From: Camelus bactrianus
Lineage: Eukaryota; Chordata; Mammalia; Artiodactyla; Camelidae
DNA length: 64,000 nt
Direction: 5' to 3'
NCBI RefSeq assembly: GCF_048773025.1
Contig: NC_133544.1
Location: 67,609,501-67,673,500, forward strand
Part shown: one piece after another, positions 37,001-51,600 of the stretch
Layout: each line of letters begins with the position of its first letter
Position numbering within the stretch: the stretch's first letter is position 1
Notes under the pieces: model-generated
Databases searched by the model: none
Told to the model about the DNA's origin: nothing
What the model saw: only the letters and a program-made list of their open reading frames with translations
Position numbers and translations under genes: made by a program

Positions 37001-40000
37001 AAAACTGAAGCAGATACTAAAGTTCCACACTATTATGAAGATTTTTCCTTACATACCTCAGATGGCCCACTGCCCTGGTTCGTACCAGAGAAAGAAGAAT
37101 ATAATCATTCTGTTGACCTTGAAATCTGTCAACAGTTGTCACCTAGGGGGAAGAAAAGAGATATGGTATATTTTCAAAACACGGTAACAAAACTGTAGAG
37201 AGATCATTTAAATAATGTGCTAGAAATAAAAATCTTACCCTTAAAATAATCAATCCCAAAAGAATATGACTATATACTTGGAATTGAAAGAACACGTTAA
37301 TGAACAATGAATTTCATACCTTTTTAGTGTTGAACAGTATTCTACTGAATGAATATACTACAATTTGTTTATCCATTTACCTGTTCATGGCATCTGGGTT
37401 GTCCCTTGTTTGGGGTTATTTTGAATAAAGCTGCAATGAATATTCATGTATAAATATCTTTGTGTACATGTTTCACTGCTCTTGGATAAATATTGGGAGT
37501 GAAACTGCCGTTTGGTGAGTGTTTGTTTAATTTTATAAGAAATTGTCAAACTGTTTCCCAAAGTTGCTGTACCACTTTCAACATTCACCGGCAATGTGCC
37601 AGTTCCAGAGTTCCAGTTGCTCCACATCTTTGTCAACACTTGGTATACGGTCAATCTTTATAATTTTAGCCATTCTGTTGGGTGTGTAGCAGTACCTCAC
37701 AGTAGTTTTAATTTGCATTCCCCTCACAATTAATGATGGTAAGCATTTTTTCACGTGCTTACTGTCCATTTGTATGTCTTCTTATGTGAAGTGTCTATCC
37801 AATTCATTTGCCAATTTTGTCCTGGGTTGTCTACATTTTCAATGACTTTTAAAGTTCATATATTCTGGATGCTGTTTGAGTTCACATATTCTGAATGCTG
37901 TTTGAGACCCAGGCTCACACGCTGAGAACAACAGAGCAGGAGGATGAAATGAACCTTGGTCTTTGATGACACAATTGAGCCACCCAACCCTGGAGCCACA
38001 CTACTTTCACCTTCTTGTTATGAGACAGTAGCTTTCCTTATTATTTAAGCTTTCCTGTTACTTATAAATAATAGGACTCAGACCCTGAGGTTCTTCTATT
38101 TCATTCTATATTTCAGAGTTATTAGTTCCTCATTCTCATTCTCTATACCCCTTTGGAGTATTCTACAGTGTCTGTTCCTTCTCACATTCCTTTCAATTTT
38201 GTCTCTACTTCTTTGATTTTGTCTTGTTTCATTCCAGTTCACATTTACCTCTTCCTGAGCTCTTCAATTTCTCTGCTCTGTAGCCTTCCCTCACAGAAAT
38301 GGGTACTTTTTAAATATTTTAAAATTAACAGCCAAATGTGTATTCAAAATTTTCATCTGTTCCAGGCCAATATGTCTTTGGGAGCATGTTATCTTGTCAA
38401 CTAGTATGTTTCGATGCTCTTTCCCTCATATATAAATCAAGCAAACGCTTGTTCCCCTCCCCCTCTATTCCACCACTGAGTAAATGAGTGTCTTAGATTA
38501 GCTACATGCAAGAGGTTAGGCTGGGGTGAGTGATTTTCACAACAGATGGTTCTCCAGTCTCCTGCTACTACAGAGACAGTTTATTTTTTGCAAATACAGC
38601 TCACCTGTAGGTGTTTCTGAACTAGGAAGGCTCACTCTAACTCCCACATCTGTTGTTGAACAACAGGCACGTGGCTCTTACACTTCAAAGTATGCCACTC
38701 GCTTTCGGAAAAGTGTGTTTTTGCTGGCATTTTCAAGACTGGTCCCCTAAATTCTCTTCTTCCAACATTTTCTTCCTGATCTTAGTCACCTGATCTGTGT
38801 CACGTCACTAAAAATGGAATTTGTTTTCTCCTTCTCCCATTTTCCTCTTACTTGTAGATGATTTCCAAGAAAAGGTGGAAGAGCTTTTATACAGCCATGT
38901 TTACAATCAAACTCCTGTTTTCATCATCACTAATACTACATTTGTTTTGTTATTCTAATTTTTCAAAACTTTATTGATAAAATCAGCATCTTTTTTATGT
39001 GATATTATTCCATCATATCACATAAAAAAGTATAAAAAATCCTAAAGTCTGAATGTGTTTTATGATTTTCCTTTATCCTCAAGAAAAAATACTCCCCTGC
39101 ACACATACACTCAGTAAGCAGTACAGATTGTATCTTTGTAAAACAAACAAAACAAATGCTACAATTCCTATTTCTACTATAACAGTACATAGCTTCCTTA
39201 GACATCACTTTTCCTACAAAAAGTTTTAGAAACTTTTTTTTTATGATTACTATCAACAGAAATCTTCAATGTGATAGCTGAGATAGACATTCACAGCACA
39301 CTAATAACACTGTCAGATAGGATTGCCAGAGAATTATTTGCAGAGTTCCTATTACTTCATTTTCTCATGTCTTACAAGGAGATAGCAAAGAAACAAAGTA
39401 ACCCACATAATAACATAAATAACTCACAATGTATATAAATCTTACTATTTTGCCAACATGATGAATAAGAGAACACATTATAGTCATAAAATTACCTTAT
39501 TCGGTCTTCCAATCAATGGATTGCTCCCACAGCGTCTATTGATGATGTCACGAATAAGATGCTTTTGCCCGTTGTATGTTGTTAGAATACTGATCTTGTC
39601 AGCAGGGTAACCAAGTAAACACATGTACATAAAAAGTGCCACTACATATTCTGCCTCTCCAAGATTCTGTAATGCAAACATTAATCAGATTGTGCATTTG
39701 CTTCCATTTACAGAGAAAACCGTTAAATAACACAATTTGTTCACTTACCATACCTCAAGAAGTAAAGAGTTAACAACTTGGGCCTTTCATAAAACCGAGA
39801 AATAACTTATCTCAGGTTAACACTGATAAATAAAAATACAGTACATGGTAATTACTTCCCTTTGGCATTTGCAATGTATTTGCAATACACAGAACAATCA
39901 TAAAATAAAAGTTACCAACTTAAAGGCTTAATATTTCTGGGACCACAACAAGTACAATACAACGATGCTGTATTCTGCTACAGTGTAGCGCAATGACAGT

Positions 40001-43000
40001 TATGGAAAGAAATAATAACACAAAGAAGCAAGGCAACTATCTTAGAAGCCAGTAGAAAATCCAGTCTTAATAGCTTTTACATCTAGCAATACTGTAGTTG
40101 ACTCTATTTTTACACAATGTTTTTCCTTCTTCCTCATATTTCTTAGTATTTTTTTGTGTGTTTTGTGTTTGTTCTCTTCCTGATGGTTGCCGCCTCTACG
40201 CAGACCACTTTAGGTGGTTAGAGGATGTGCCCTCAAATTAATCAGTCTGGCTTACTGTGACCTTAGAGACTCTGGTTAAAGATTGATGGAAAGGAGTCTA
40301 AAACCAAGGCTTAACTGAACTTGAAAGTGAGGAAGCACACACAAGACTGTTCAGTCCAGCTCGGCAGAGACTAAATTGAACGTTAACAGATGAGAGAAGA
40401 AGGTAAAATGAGAACATAAACATAACATGAAAATCAAAAAAGAGAGACAAGAAGCTGGATTTCATGTAAAGGCAACAGGAAAATTACAGAACGACCTTCA
40501 GAAAAATCATTTATATTATGGTGACATGATGACATACAGCTTGAATTATTTCTAGTTCTTTGGAAGACAGGAGCCACATGACTGTGTAAATCTTTCCATT
40601 TTCTATATTGATAGCAAACTACATTTATTTAAGTATCAGCTCTAATACAGATAAAAGAATAAATCTTTGGGGCATAAGCTGCCAAATCTTTTTGTATAGA
40701 TTATCATTACATATTTCTATATGTCTGTTTGCTGTTCCTTTCTAAAAATAAAATGAGACACTACAGATATATTTTGCAACCTGATTTTTTTTCATTTAAT
40801 ATAGCATAAACATTTTTCTGTCAGTAAGCCAAGTTATAATGTTATCATTCTTAGCGGCTATTCAGTTTTTCATTATATGGACTAGGTAATAAATAATGTA
40901 ATGAATCCCTACTGATAAGACATTCAGGTTGTTTCTCCTTTCCAAAATAATTTGCAGTACAAGAAAAAGTGTGATGAACATTTTAGCATGTAAGTCTTTA
41001 CAAATTGGTCTAATTTTTTTTAGGATAAATTCCTAGAAGTGAGAACACTGCTTTTAATATATGCTAGCAATTTGTCCACCAAATTACCTTCCTACTAGCA
41101 TTGTATAAGCACAGAATTCCCCAAACCCACCCCAACAGAATATTATCAGAGGTGATATAAATCTGTATCTTTTTTCGCAAATTGCATATTGTCATCTTAT
41201 ATTTTTCTTTTGGGGTACTGATTTTTCTTAAAGCATTTATAAGAATTCTATATACATTCAGACTCTTTCAGACTTCAACCCATTGTTTGTTAAATGCTGA
41301 AAATTGCTCCCAAATCAATCAATATTTTTCTGTATTATTTTTGCTTTCAGTAATGAGCTTTAAAAGACCTTTCTCATCCCAACATTACATATTCATCAAT
41401 ATCTTCTTTCTAGTGTGCTTATAGTTTCTTTTTTTTTGGTGGATGTATCTTTCTTTAACCCAACTGAAATGCAAATTTCTGTGCTGTGCGTGAGGTGGGG
41501 ACCTCACTTTCCTTTATTCAATGGCTTGCCAAATAGTTCAGTAACACTGATTTAGGTAGTAAGTCAGCCAGGCAGGTGCAAAATAAATGTAAAAATTTCA
41601 TGTTTCTTCTTACCTGATAAAAGTAAGGATTAGGTTCCGATTCTCCGACTCCCTGAAAGTCTTCAACATTAATGAGCTGGAAGTCATAGAGCAAGCCAGC
41701 ATTTGCTGTACTGAACTCTGGCAAGAGCTGCACGTGGGGTAAGTTCCCTAGGTTCTTGTATCGCCAGTTGTAGAGGTTGCACAAGCTTCAAAGACAAATC
41801 CCCCCAAACAGGAAGTATCAGCAATGTCGAATCCCTCCCCGTGTACATAAGGGGGTTTCTAAGGAACTGTGCTCTTCCTTTTAGCTTTCATGTTACTCAT
41901 TTTGAGCTCATCTTAGCAATAATGCTTTTTCAACCTTTGCCTCTTTACAAGAACTAATCAGAAGAATGACGATATTTAAGAAATCATAGCTCCACTGCAT
42001 TCTCTGAGTAAATGCTATCTTTACTCCTTAAATTAAAAAATCAGGGAAGAGTCTGTAAAGTGAGAAAAATTTTGAGGTAACTATGAGATGGGGCCTGTAC
42101 ATTTTACAAAGTAAGAATTAGTGTGTTCTGCTCTTATTCACCTTTAGCTTTAGACTTCAAAATGATAGTAATTGTATATACCTTTTGGGGGCATGAAGAA
42201 AATGGAAGTGACAGTAAAATGAAGTCCTTCGTTTATAAGGAACTTAAATTAATCTCAATGAATAAAGTGAAGGAAGTAATTTGGTCAATTTTTACATGCC
42301 AAGCTGAAGGCAATAAAGGTACTTTCCAATTTATAGATTTGTATCCAGGCAAGTTCCTGGATAGCAAGGACTGCTAGGAGTCTATATAGAAGATGTTAAT
42401 AATAGTTAGATCATGAAACTGATGTCCTTGAACAGGAATGGTCTCCCCCTCCCTCTCTGTCTCCTTTACCTTGCTCTGGCCCTCCCCTGGGCATCAAGGT
42501 CCACGGTAGGAACTCCAACCCGAACAAAGCGAGTGAAGAGAGACTGCTCCATGTTTGAATACTTCTGAAAGGCCATGTTCTTAATGACTGGAGGTAACTG
42601 GTGATGGTCACCAATCATAATCCATCGTTTTAGTCGGCTAAAACCATCCTGAGGATTCTAGAAATTGAAAGTGAGGAAATGGCAAAATATGCTAATTAAT
42701 ACATTATCCTTTTAATCTCCAATTTATTGTGTAAGATTCTTATACTCACTAAATGGCTTTATTAGCTTACTAATTCTTGCTATTCACCAGCTCCAGAGAG
42801 AGATATCTGGCAAATTTACAGAATGATTTGTATGGGTACCACTGCTTGTGGTGGACAGTGTGTGAAGGAGGATGAAGAAACTGAGAAGGCAATCATGGAA
42901 TTATCCTACTTTAACAGGTGGGGTAACCCAATGAGGTCTGGGAGGTTTAGATCAGAATTAGGCAAAGGAAGCACAGAAAGAAACAGATGCTCAAGCAGGA

Positions 43001-46000
43001 AAATAGAAAGATGCTAAACATCTTGTATCATCATTACACCAAGAGCCTGAACCTCCCAAAGCCGTAAACATTTTACCTTCTTTAATTTCCTGTATTACTT
43101 CAATTTCCTACTCTACATCTCCTTGTTCCTTGAAATATATTCTGATAAAACACATTCCTAGTCCCAAATAACTCAGCTTATAAAACAACTTTTGGAATCC
43201 AGTTTATCTATGAATTAGAGTAGCTTCTATTCTTCAGTTGGGAATTTCACACTTTGCTGTTTACACTACCTTAGTAAAGAGTATCGTACAATAAGAAAAC
43301 ATGCTTAAACATCATTTAACTAAAAAACAATCAGGCATAAAATAAAGAAAAGTATTGCACCCAGTGATCAAAAACAATTCTACAAACAACTCTTAACAAC
43401 AACAAAAAAATTGAAAAAAAAGCTCATCTTCCCTCAAAACTGAGTAACAATGTAATTTTCTTGATTAAAATTATTGTCTTTTCAAAACTTAGAGATAAAT
43501 TGTGAATTTAAATAGTACTGCTGAAACAATACAAACTACTAAATGATCAGTGAAGAGATAAAAGGAAGTTTACAGGCTTAAAACAGAATACCAAAACATA
43601 ATGAAGTTAAGGAGAATATATAATTATGGCAATTAGCACCCCAACACTGTGTAGTTTCCCAGTGCTGTCTCCCAGAATTCTTTAAACTCTACTTTCTTTG
43701 TCTCGGATCTCAGTATCTTACCTGTAGAAGAAGAGGTATAAAAGTTTCTATCTCCAGAATCTGAGCAGCCTCTTCCATTAAAATATTATCATACTGAGAA
43801 GGGGAGAAAAAGGAAAGCTTGTCAAAAAGTCAGCTGAAAGCCAAACAGCTACCACCAAAAGTATAACAACCATCCAAAAAACCCCAAAATAATTCAGATA
43901 AACATAACATAAAAATATTCAAACAGAATATTTACAATCTTATTTACCACTGTGCTCCTGCCTCTGGAATTCAATTCTTTAACCTTAGGGAAGACCTCTA
44001 AATATACAACTCTATACAGTTAAGATCTCCTTGATCACTTCTTGGATTACAATATCAATTTAGTTATTTTCAATTCAGTTCTTTTAAGTTCCATATAAGC
44101 AAGAATCAACCTATAATTATATATGAGGTTATTTCCATTGATATTCTAACCCTAGGTAATATTTTGTGGCAATTTTTTCCCTTATGAACCCTACTTAGCA
44201 CTCAACAATCCGGTTTTCCTCCAGCATTCAGTCTGTCACCAAAGCATGTCAATTTCACACTCAAAACTCCCTCTAGAATCTATTCATTTTTCTCCTTTTC
44301 TGCTACCACCACCACCACCACCACCACCACCACTGTAATCCATGCCACCACTCTGACTACTGCCAGCAATCTCTTTACTAGTCCCTCCCCTCCCTGTACT
44401 GCCTCCCCTAAATCACTGATATAACAGGCATTAGAGCACAGCACCTCTGATTTTTAACCCTTCACTGGCTGCCAGCTGTCTTAGGGGAAAATGAGCCTAA
44501 TGTTGCTTGCAGGAGACGTATTAACTAGGGCCTGTGTTGAGTCTGGCCCCTGCTGTCCTCTCCTACTTTATGTATCGCCGTTCCCCTTTCTCACTAAGCT
44601 CAAACACACTGACCTATTTCACTTTCTCAGAAATGGTAAAATCATTTCTGCTTCAGGCCCTCTGCATGTGCTTTTTTATCTCTTCACTTTTGTCTGCTTG
44701 GCTTTGTCTAATTCTTAAAGTATCAGCTTAAAGTCCACTTTATCCAGGCCTTCTCTGACTTCCCAACCTAAAACAGGTTTCACAGGACCCTGTTCCTCTG
44801 TCTCACAGCACATCATAACTTGTAATTCTATTCATATATGTACATACTTGTTTGATGCCTGTTTCTTCCCTCTAGCCCAGTTCCCAATAATGTTAGGCAC
44901 TGCACATTTGTAAAACAATGAAAAGTCGTCTTTCTCCAACCTACAGAAATTTCATTCTTTCTTTTTTGTATGTTCTTCTCTATCTGCCCAAAATTTTTTC
45001 CAGACTTATTCTCAATATGTTTCATATTTCCCCTCCTTTCCCTTCTAATTCTGATTGCTACTTGGTATGATATCCTATTTCTTGTTTTATTGGTAAAATA
45101 CCTTCTTTGAGAATCTCACCAAGTACAAACTAGAGTTCCTCTGTTTTCTATTTTTAAAGTTTTCTCTCCTCATTTTGTATTCCAGGGAAGTGGAAGGTGG
45201 GAGGAGCATGTTTCCTCTTAATGCTTAATTAATTCTCTTCTTTTAAACTAATTGTTTATATATCCTGTAATTTCTGTGCTATTCATCTTTACCAAAACAT
45301 GTTTGTATCTATATTTGTCCATGATTGGTAGCTGAGCTGGATTTCCATTGGACATGATGAAAATTAAGGTTCAATTCTGCACTGTTTCTTACTGAAACTA
45401 CCTGAAGTTGCAGGCATGTGGATTGGTGTCTTCTCTATCTCTATCTGATGCTAAATTTCCCTAGTACAGTGATTCTTTAGGTCATCCTAGTAGGAACCCA
45501 GGAGGAGTTTCAAGAGTCATATTTTCTCAGAAGTCCGAAAGTGGCCTCTCAAGGTAATAGACAATATGCAAAACAGAGTGGCAGCAGCTCAAAGAAGACA
45601 ATTTAAAGAGACTGTTTTCTGAAAAACAACTCTGAAAATCGAATGTGATTTAATTCATAATAATATATCTACAGAGTCTGCTTTTTTAAAGTGAGATTTT
45701 AATCACAAAGCAAAATTACGACATAACTATATCAGAAGTATTAAGGAAGAAAAAAGTGCACGAATGTGCTTGCATGTCTTCTTCAGGACACCACAGAAAC
45801 TAAAGACAATGTCCAAAATGGAAATTTAATGTTCTTTATTGATATAAATGAGAAGAACAAAGGAAAAACAAAAAGAGTTGAAAGAGATCCTGGCTCGAGT
45901 CCTCCCACCAAATAAAACATAACTCTCAACTTAAAAAAAAAAAAAAAAAGTTGAAAGATTAGACAATTGAGGAGCATCAGGGTAGTAGAGAATTGCCTTT

Positions 46001-48627
46001 TTTAAATGTTAGTAGACCTGCAAGGTTTTTAAGCTCTTAACTGAGATGCATGTGTGAGTTTGATTAAAAAAAAAAAACTTCAAAATTAAAAACATAAAAA
46101 AAGTAAAAGATAGTACCAGTACTCATGTTAACTGATTTTAGATGTATAGCACAATGTAAGAAAATGATTAATGAAAATGATAAGCTACAAGTAATGTTCT
46201 TAGAAAACGCATGTGAAAGTTGCATGAAAGCATAAAATGCTAATTATGATTGCATCATTTCCCCTTGTTATTAAACTGATTTGATTTAATATCAAATTCA
46301 AAGTATATTTTATATGTCAGCCCCAAGAACAAAATATTTAGGTGAAAAATTCTGACTAATAATTTGCAAAAGGTAAGTTCACACCACTAGGGTAAATTCA
46401 CAGTGCCTTTTAATAAATTATCGTGTTTGTCCTATCTTGCAGTGGAGGAACCTTTCATCCAAGATAACAACAATTCTAGCACCTTGAATTTATTTAGCAC
46501 TTATCTTCCAGTGAGCTCATAACATTAAAAAATTGTCAGTTACTTTCATCAACAACAAATGCTCTGCTCACTTTGAATTCAAACCTGTACACAAACCCTA
46601 TTTTAAACAACAGATAAACCAGTTGCAGGGAAATTCAATGATCTGCATTAAAACCAAAGTTTAGATCAGTACCACTAGCGAAGTGTCACAGAGTCTCCAA
46701 ATTTAAATTTACTGCTCAATTATTACCTTTCATTTCAACTGAGTCACAGGCTAACAGGCTATCTTGCCCTTTAGCTCTCCAGTCTTTATCGTATGGTGGT
46801 CAAATACCTCCTCTGACAGTCTAAGTAAGAGCATTCCACAGCCTCACATAGAAGGCTGTTCATTTACCGAATGAACAAATAACTGGCAGCAGATGTGTGC
46901 TTAAAAGGTAAATAATGCAAGCATACAGACGTTTAACAGGTGAAAAACACTCTCAACTGTTATTTTTATAAAGCTGTTTGGAGACTTTTTAACATAGTAA
47001 AAATAGATTAATCTACCTTAACAAGTATTAGAAGTTGACTGGGGGGAGGGTATAGCTCAGTGGTAGAGTGTGTGCTTAGCATGCATGAGGTCCTGGGTTC
47101 AACCCCCAGTACAGTACCTCCATTAAAAAATAAAGAAATAAACTAAACTAAATTAAACTAAACTACCCTCCCCAACCAAAGGAAGTTGGTTAGACAATCA
47201 TATGGTTATAATGTTACTTAAAGGACATATGTCTGATAACTAAATTTAGAAAAATTAGATTTAGAGTTTACCAATCATATAAGCATGGAAAGTTACCATA
47301 ACTTTTCAAAGAGGCATTTTTAAGTAATTATAAATGTGAACTTTGGTAAGAAGTAAACCACTATCCAAGGGAAATGGCCTGGTTTAAAAAAAGGAAAGAA
47401 AAGGAAAGAAAAAAACCTAACAGCTGCATAGATGATGAATCAAGGAATAAAATATAAGTCTTTACCTTGAAACCTAACTTGACTAAATCATGTCGTTTTA
47501 AGGCAGCATGAGTACAGGTCATAGCAATGATTTTGGCTTCTTTCACCAAAAGGTATTTAGATCTGTCTAGTCCACTTCGAAGCAGTTCAGAAGCTCTAAA
47601 TTCCTTTAAGAATGGAGAGACAATGAGATAGGATTTTAGGAAAACAAACATAGTTTATGAATACATTCATACAATCCAGTTTATGAGATAATTTGTGAGA
47701 AATTAATATAAATATATCATAAACTAAGCTAAAGAATCATAATTCTGTCCATTATTAATAATTGAGTTCCAATAATAGCTGATATTCAGGCCATAATTTG
47801 GACTGTTTTTTGTGTTGTAAAATATTTACAGTATCAACAAGAATACTGAATAAAAATATCAATCACTATTTTGCCTATATTACCCAAGGTCCCTACAAGA
47901 AAACAGAAATATTTCAAGCGTTCATAACAAGTGGAATTTATTGCAGGGAACTGTTATACAGATGATGGAGGAGAAAAGCCAACCAGGGAATGGTGAAGCA
48001 ACCTAGAGACTGGCAACAGTAGGAAATTATGACCATTCCTATGCTAGGAAGAATAAAAAGAGGAGGAAGTGTCATCAGAGCCCGGAAACTGGGGTACCAG
48101 TATAAGGGGGAACCACAGTGGGCCAGGCCAGCAGAAACTGGAGACATGGAAGAGATGAAACCCAAGGCAGAGAGTGCTGGTGAAGAAATATCCTGGCTTC
48201 TCTCTTTCTTCTATTTCTGCCACAAATTGTCATTGGCTAAACCCAGCTAGAGGTCAGTGGACACAAGAGACTGGGAAATTAAACCTCTAAGGATCAGCCC
48301 CAACCCTGACATGGCAGAAGGTCCCCCACAGAGCAGAGCAGGGGGATGGACAACAGATGTGAGGAGCAAACAAGTCCAAGCCGAGTAGCTAGAAACAAGT
48401 TTTATCAAATCTGAACACTATGTACACTTACTTCAGACTTTGAAACATTTTTGTTTTTTTAAATAACTAAAGCATTACAGGTACAGATGGAGGTACCCTG
48501 TATATCCTTCTCCCCACTGTCTCCCTACATAGCTATTGTATGTTTGTATCCTTTCACATTCTATTATGTAATCATAAACGTAATATAATACCATTTTGCA
48601 GGTTTTAAAATTTTATTTATACTATGT

Positions 48628-48680
<53 letters not shown>

Positions 48681-51600
48681 TGTATTTATTATTCTATACC
48701 TACCATCCATCCATTTCTATCTACCTACCCAAACCACACATCAGTATTTATTGAACGTCAACAATGTGCCAGATATTACTGTAGGAAGTAGGGATATAAT
48801 CATATCTAAAAGGTACTTAGACTTAAAAAAAAAACAAGGTCTTCACCCTTTTTACCTGAGGTAATCCTAAACCTTCTTACTGAGGAATCTGGGCCTGAAT
48901 GTGACCTTCTACGGGATTGCTATAGTCTTCCAACGATATTTTCTACAAGAAATGAGAAAACCAGAAAGCATCCTGGGGGGATCCCTGGGTTCCAAATACA
49001 GTCTTCTCTGTCCCCTTTGTATAGTGATGACTCTTATTTCACCCTAATAATCAATACCAATCATCCTGGCTAACACAGCAACCTCACTTTTTGCCCACTG
49101 GTCAAAGGCATAAAGAACTTAGAATGGCCAAATTCCAAATCAAAGAACCATTGTTAAACCTCCTGATAACAGCATTCTTTTCTCAAATACTCAGACTTTC
49201 ACACCAGAAAAGCCAGAAAAATGGGGATTCAACGCATATCTTAATTTTTACTTATTTCTTGAACTAGAATAATAAATGTCTCCAATAATCTTACTTAAAA
49301 GTAATAATCTGGTTTGTTAGATTTGAATATTCCATTTACTTCATTAAAAAAAAAGAAAACCAACTAAGCTTAAAACCTTTAAGGGAAAGTTAAAAGAACT
49401 TGAGAATCCTTACCTCAAGCTGAGTAAAGATTTTCTTAATATGCCTGAAACATCCTTCTGCGATTTCCATGTCTTCTTCATAAGATCGGCCTTTAAAAAT
49501 GGGTTGAGGAGCATTTGCAAAGTATTCATGGAAAGGGAAGAAAGTGGAGATTTCCGTGACATCCGGCAACGTGCTACCTTTGTTTTTCACTTTGCTGATA
49601 TACTCTTCCCAACGAGACATTACCTATAAGAAAAAGAGACGTGAGGTTAAATATGCCAGCTTATTATTACATTTTAAATTATAAATTAAAACAGAAATCA
49701 AGTGAAAATAAGATTTGCTAGGTAAAGGAAAAGGAAAGCAGTCTTTGAGCCAATAGGTCTATTTCTTGTCCAAGTCACTGACTGATTGCTCTTCGTTTAT
49801 AAAAGTAACCTTTAAGATTGCAGGGAAAAAAAAAAACTCTTTAATCAAAATGCACAGATAGACAAGAACCTCAGGATCATGTCATGGCATGTTAGACCTT
49901 TTCAGATTTTCTATGTATATTCAAAACAGTTTATTATTGATGATCCACACCCCCAGCCATGCATCCCAAAAAGACTTGTGAGATAGGTAGCTCAGTTACA
50001 TCCTGGTATAAATGTTCATTATGCCTCTACTCAGTTCCTACTTAGCCTCAATTTCTGTAATTTGTCTGTTTTTCCATTATGACTTCAGTGTTTCTCAAAG
50101 TGTGGTCCTTGGGCAGGGTATCTGAGAAGCTGATAAATAAAAATGTAGCTTCGGGATGCCACCTCTTACTGAAAGAAAATCTCTGGGGACAGAGCTTGAG
50201 AATTTCCTTTCTAAATGACTTTCTCAATGTGATGACTGTATGTTGAAAACTGCTGACCTACACTGTAAGGCCTCAAGTTCATAATTCCCAAATTTATTAC
50301 TTATGCTTCTACAATGTATATATTATTTCTCCTACTTTTAAAAGTAGTTTTCACAGAGAGCCTAGTGATTTTTATTTTGTGACAAATATGCATGTAAGCA
50401 TGATCTTTACTACATTATTCAAAGTTCTAAACAGTCTGAGTCTAATGCAGATAACTTTGCAAGATCACGCACATATCCTGTGTTCAAAAGAAACCAAGAA
50501 ATCTGCTCATTTCGAATGGACTCAACTGGTTTGTGTATCTACTTATAATAAGCATAATTTCTTCTTTCATATACATTTAAAATTTTCAGTGTTATGCTTT
50601 ATACCTAAAATATACAGATAACATTAGTACAAAGAGAACAAATAAAGTTACACAAAAATCTTCATTATTTGATTATGTTTAATTCATTTAAATTAGTAAA
50701 CCAACTGACTATTAAAGTTTATTTTCATTCATCTTATTTAGCTTCTACTGCTCCTTAATCTTCATTCTTCCCAAATTAACCCTAACAAAAGGAAAAACAT
50801 ATCTCTAAATTGAAGTTAAAAGAATTTCTAACTTAAGCTCCTACTTTGAAATTAACTCTAAAACAAAACATATTTCTGGAAATTTAAAAAGACAATATAC
50901 TTTTCTTTATTAGTTGATTAATACGTAGAGTAAAAGTAAGTTACAGAACCATGTTTGTTACCACTGGGTTGACAGACTAGTTATATTTCTATAGTAATAT
51001 GAGAGAGAGAGAGAGACTAGAAACTTTATCAATAGCAAGAAAGCAAAACAAAGAAAAAAATTTTAAAGTAGCAACATTGGCCTTTCACTGAATAAGACAT
51101 CAAGCAAAGTTCTTTAGCAAAGAAAACTGGAGATAATAGGAAACACATTCAACATTCAAATATAGTTTCAACAACAGCATACGTTTTAATCGACTCAACA
51201 AAAAAATAAGTTTTCAAAAGAAGGATCTCAAGATCTCATCCTAGTTTCCAACTGAAGACCATATTACAAAAAAGTATGATTTAAAACCCTTAATCTCTTA
51301 CCTGATATAAGAAGAAATAGCCTGCAGTTTCACAAGTATATGAAGCATCTCCTGGAACCCCCAGACTCTTCTGCAATCGTTTCACTTCTTCTAAAAGTTC
51401 TATTCTTCGAGCGAGGACGTAATTAACTCTTCCATACCTAAACATTTCAATTAAGCAAAAAGGTACAATTATATAATGAAGAGACTTTCGAGGAAACTGT
51501 CAGAAAATTTTTTAAGAAAATCATAATAGAAACTATAAATGGCCAAAGAGAAAAAAATTAGTAGAAAACATAGTTTATAATTTAACTATAAGTGGTAGTT

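Larger units (their letters stand above)
32664..37056 (-). other. AQR: AQR intron, 4.4 kb
   Basis: It holds a 27-bp tandem duplication (33647-33700) and an L1 3-prime end on the plus strand (35010-35600). The rest (32664-33640, 33701-35000, 35601-37056) shows no recognised element. Confidence 0.65.
37143..39495 (-). other. AQR: AQR intron, 2.4 kb
   Basis: It holds an antisense L1 piece (37300-37850), a 26-bp tandem duplication (37854-37905) and a perfect 16-bp inverted repeat (38990-39030). Confidence 0.7.
43794..47465 (-). other. AQR: AQR intron, 3.7 kb
   Basis: It holds a CCA repeat (44305-44333), an L2 piece (44440-44900), a tiny polyadenylated retrocopy (45886-45948) and a camelid SINE (47041-47181). 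Confidence 0.7.

Noticed and set aside
42411-42614. 67-codon minus-strand ORF as a separate gene
   Set aside because: It is a shadow frame over AQR exon 42470-42657, which carries motif III in another frame.
47041-47115. tRNA gene, because A and B boxes are present
   Set aside because: The sequence continues into a CCTCCATTAAA tail with target duplications, has no proper 3-prime acceptor stem, and matches the other two SINE copies in the window.
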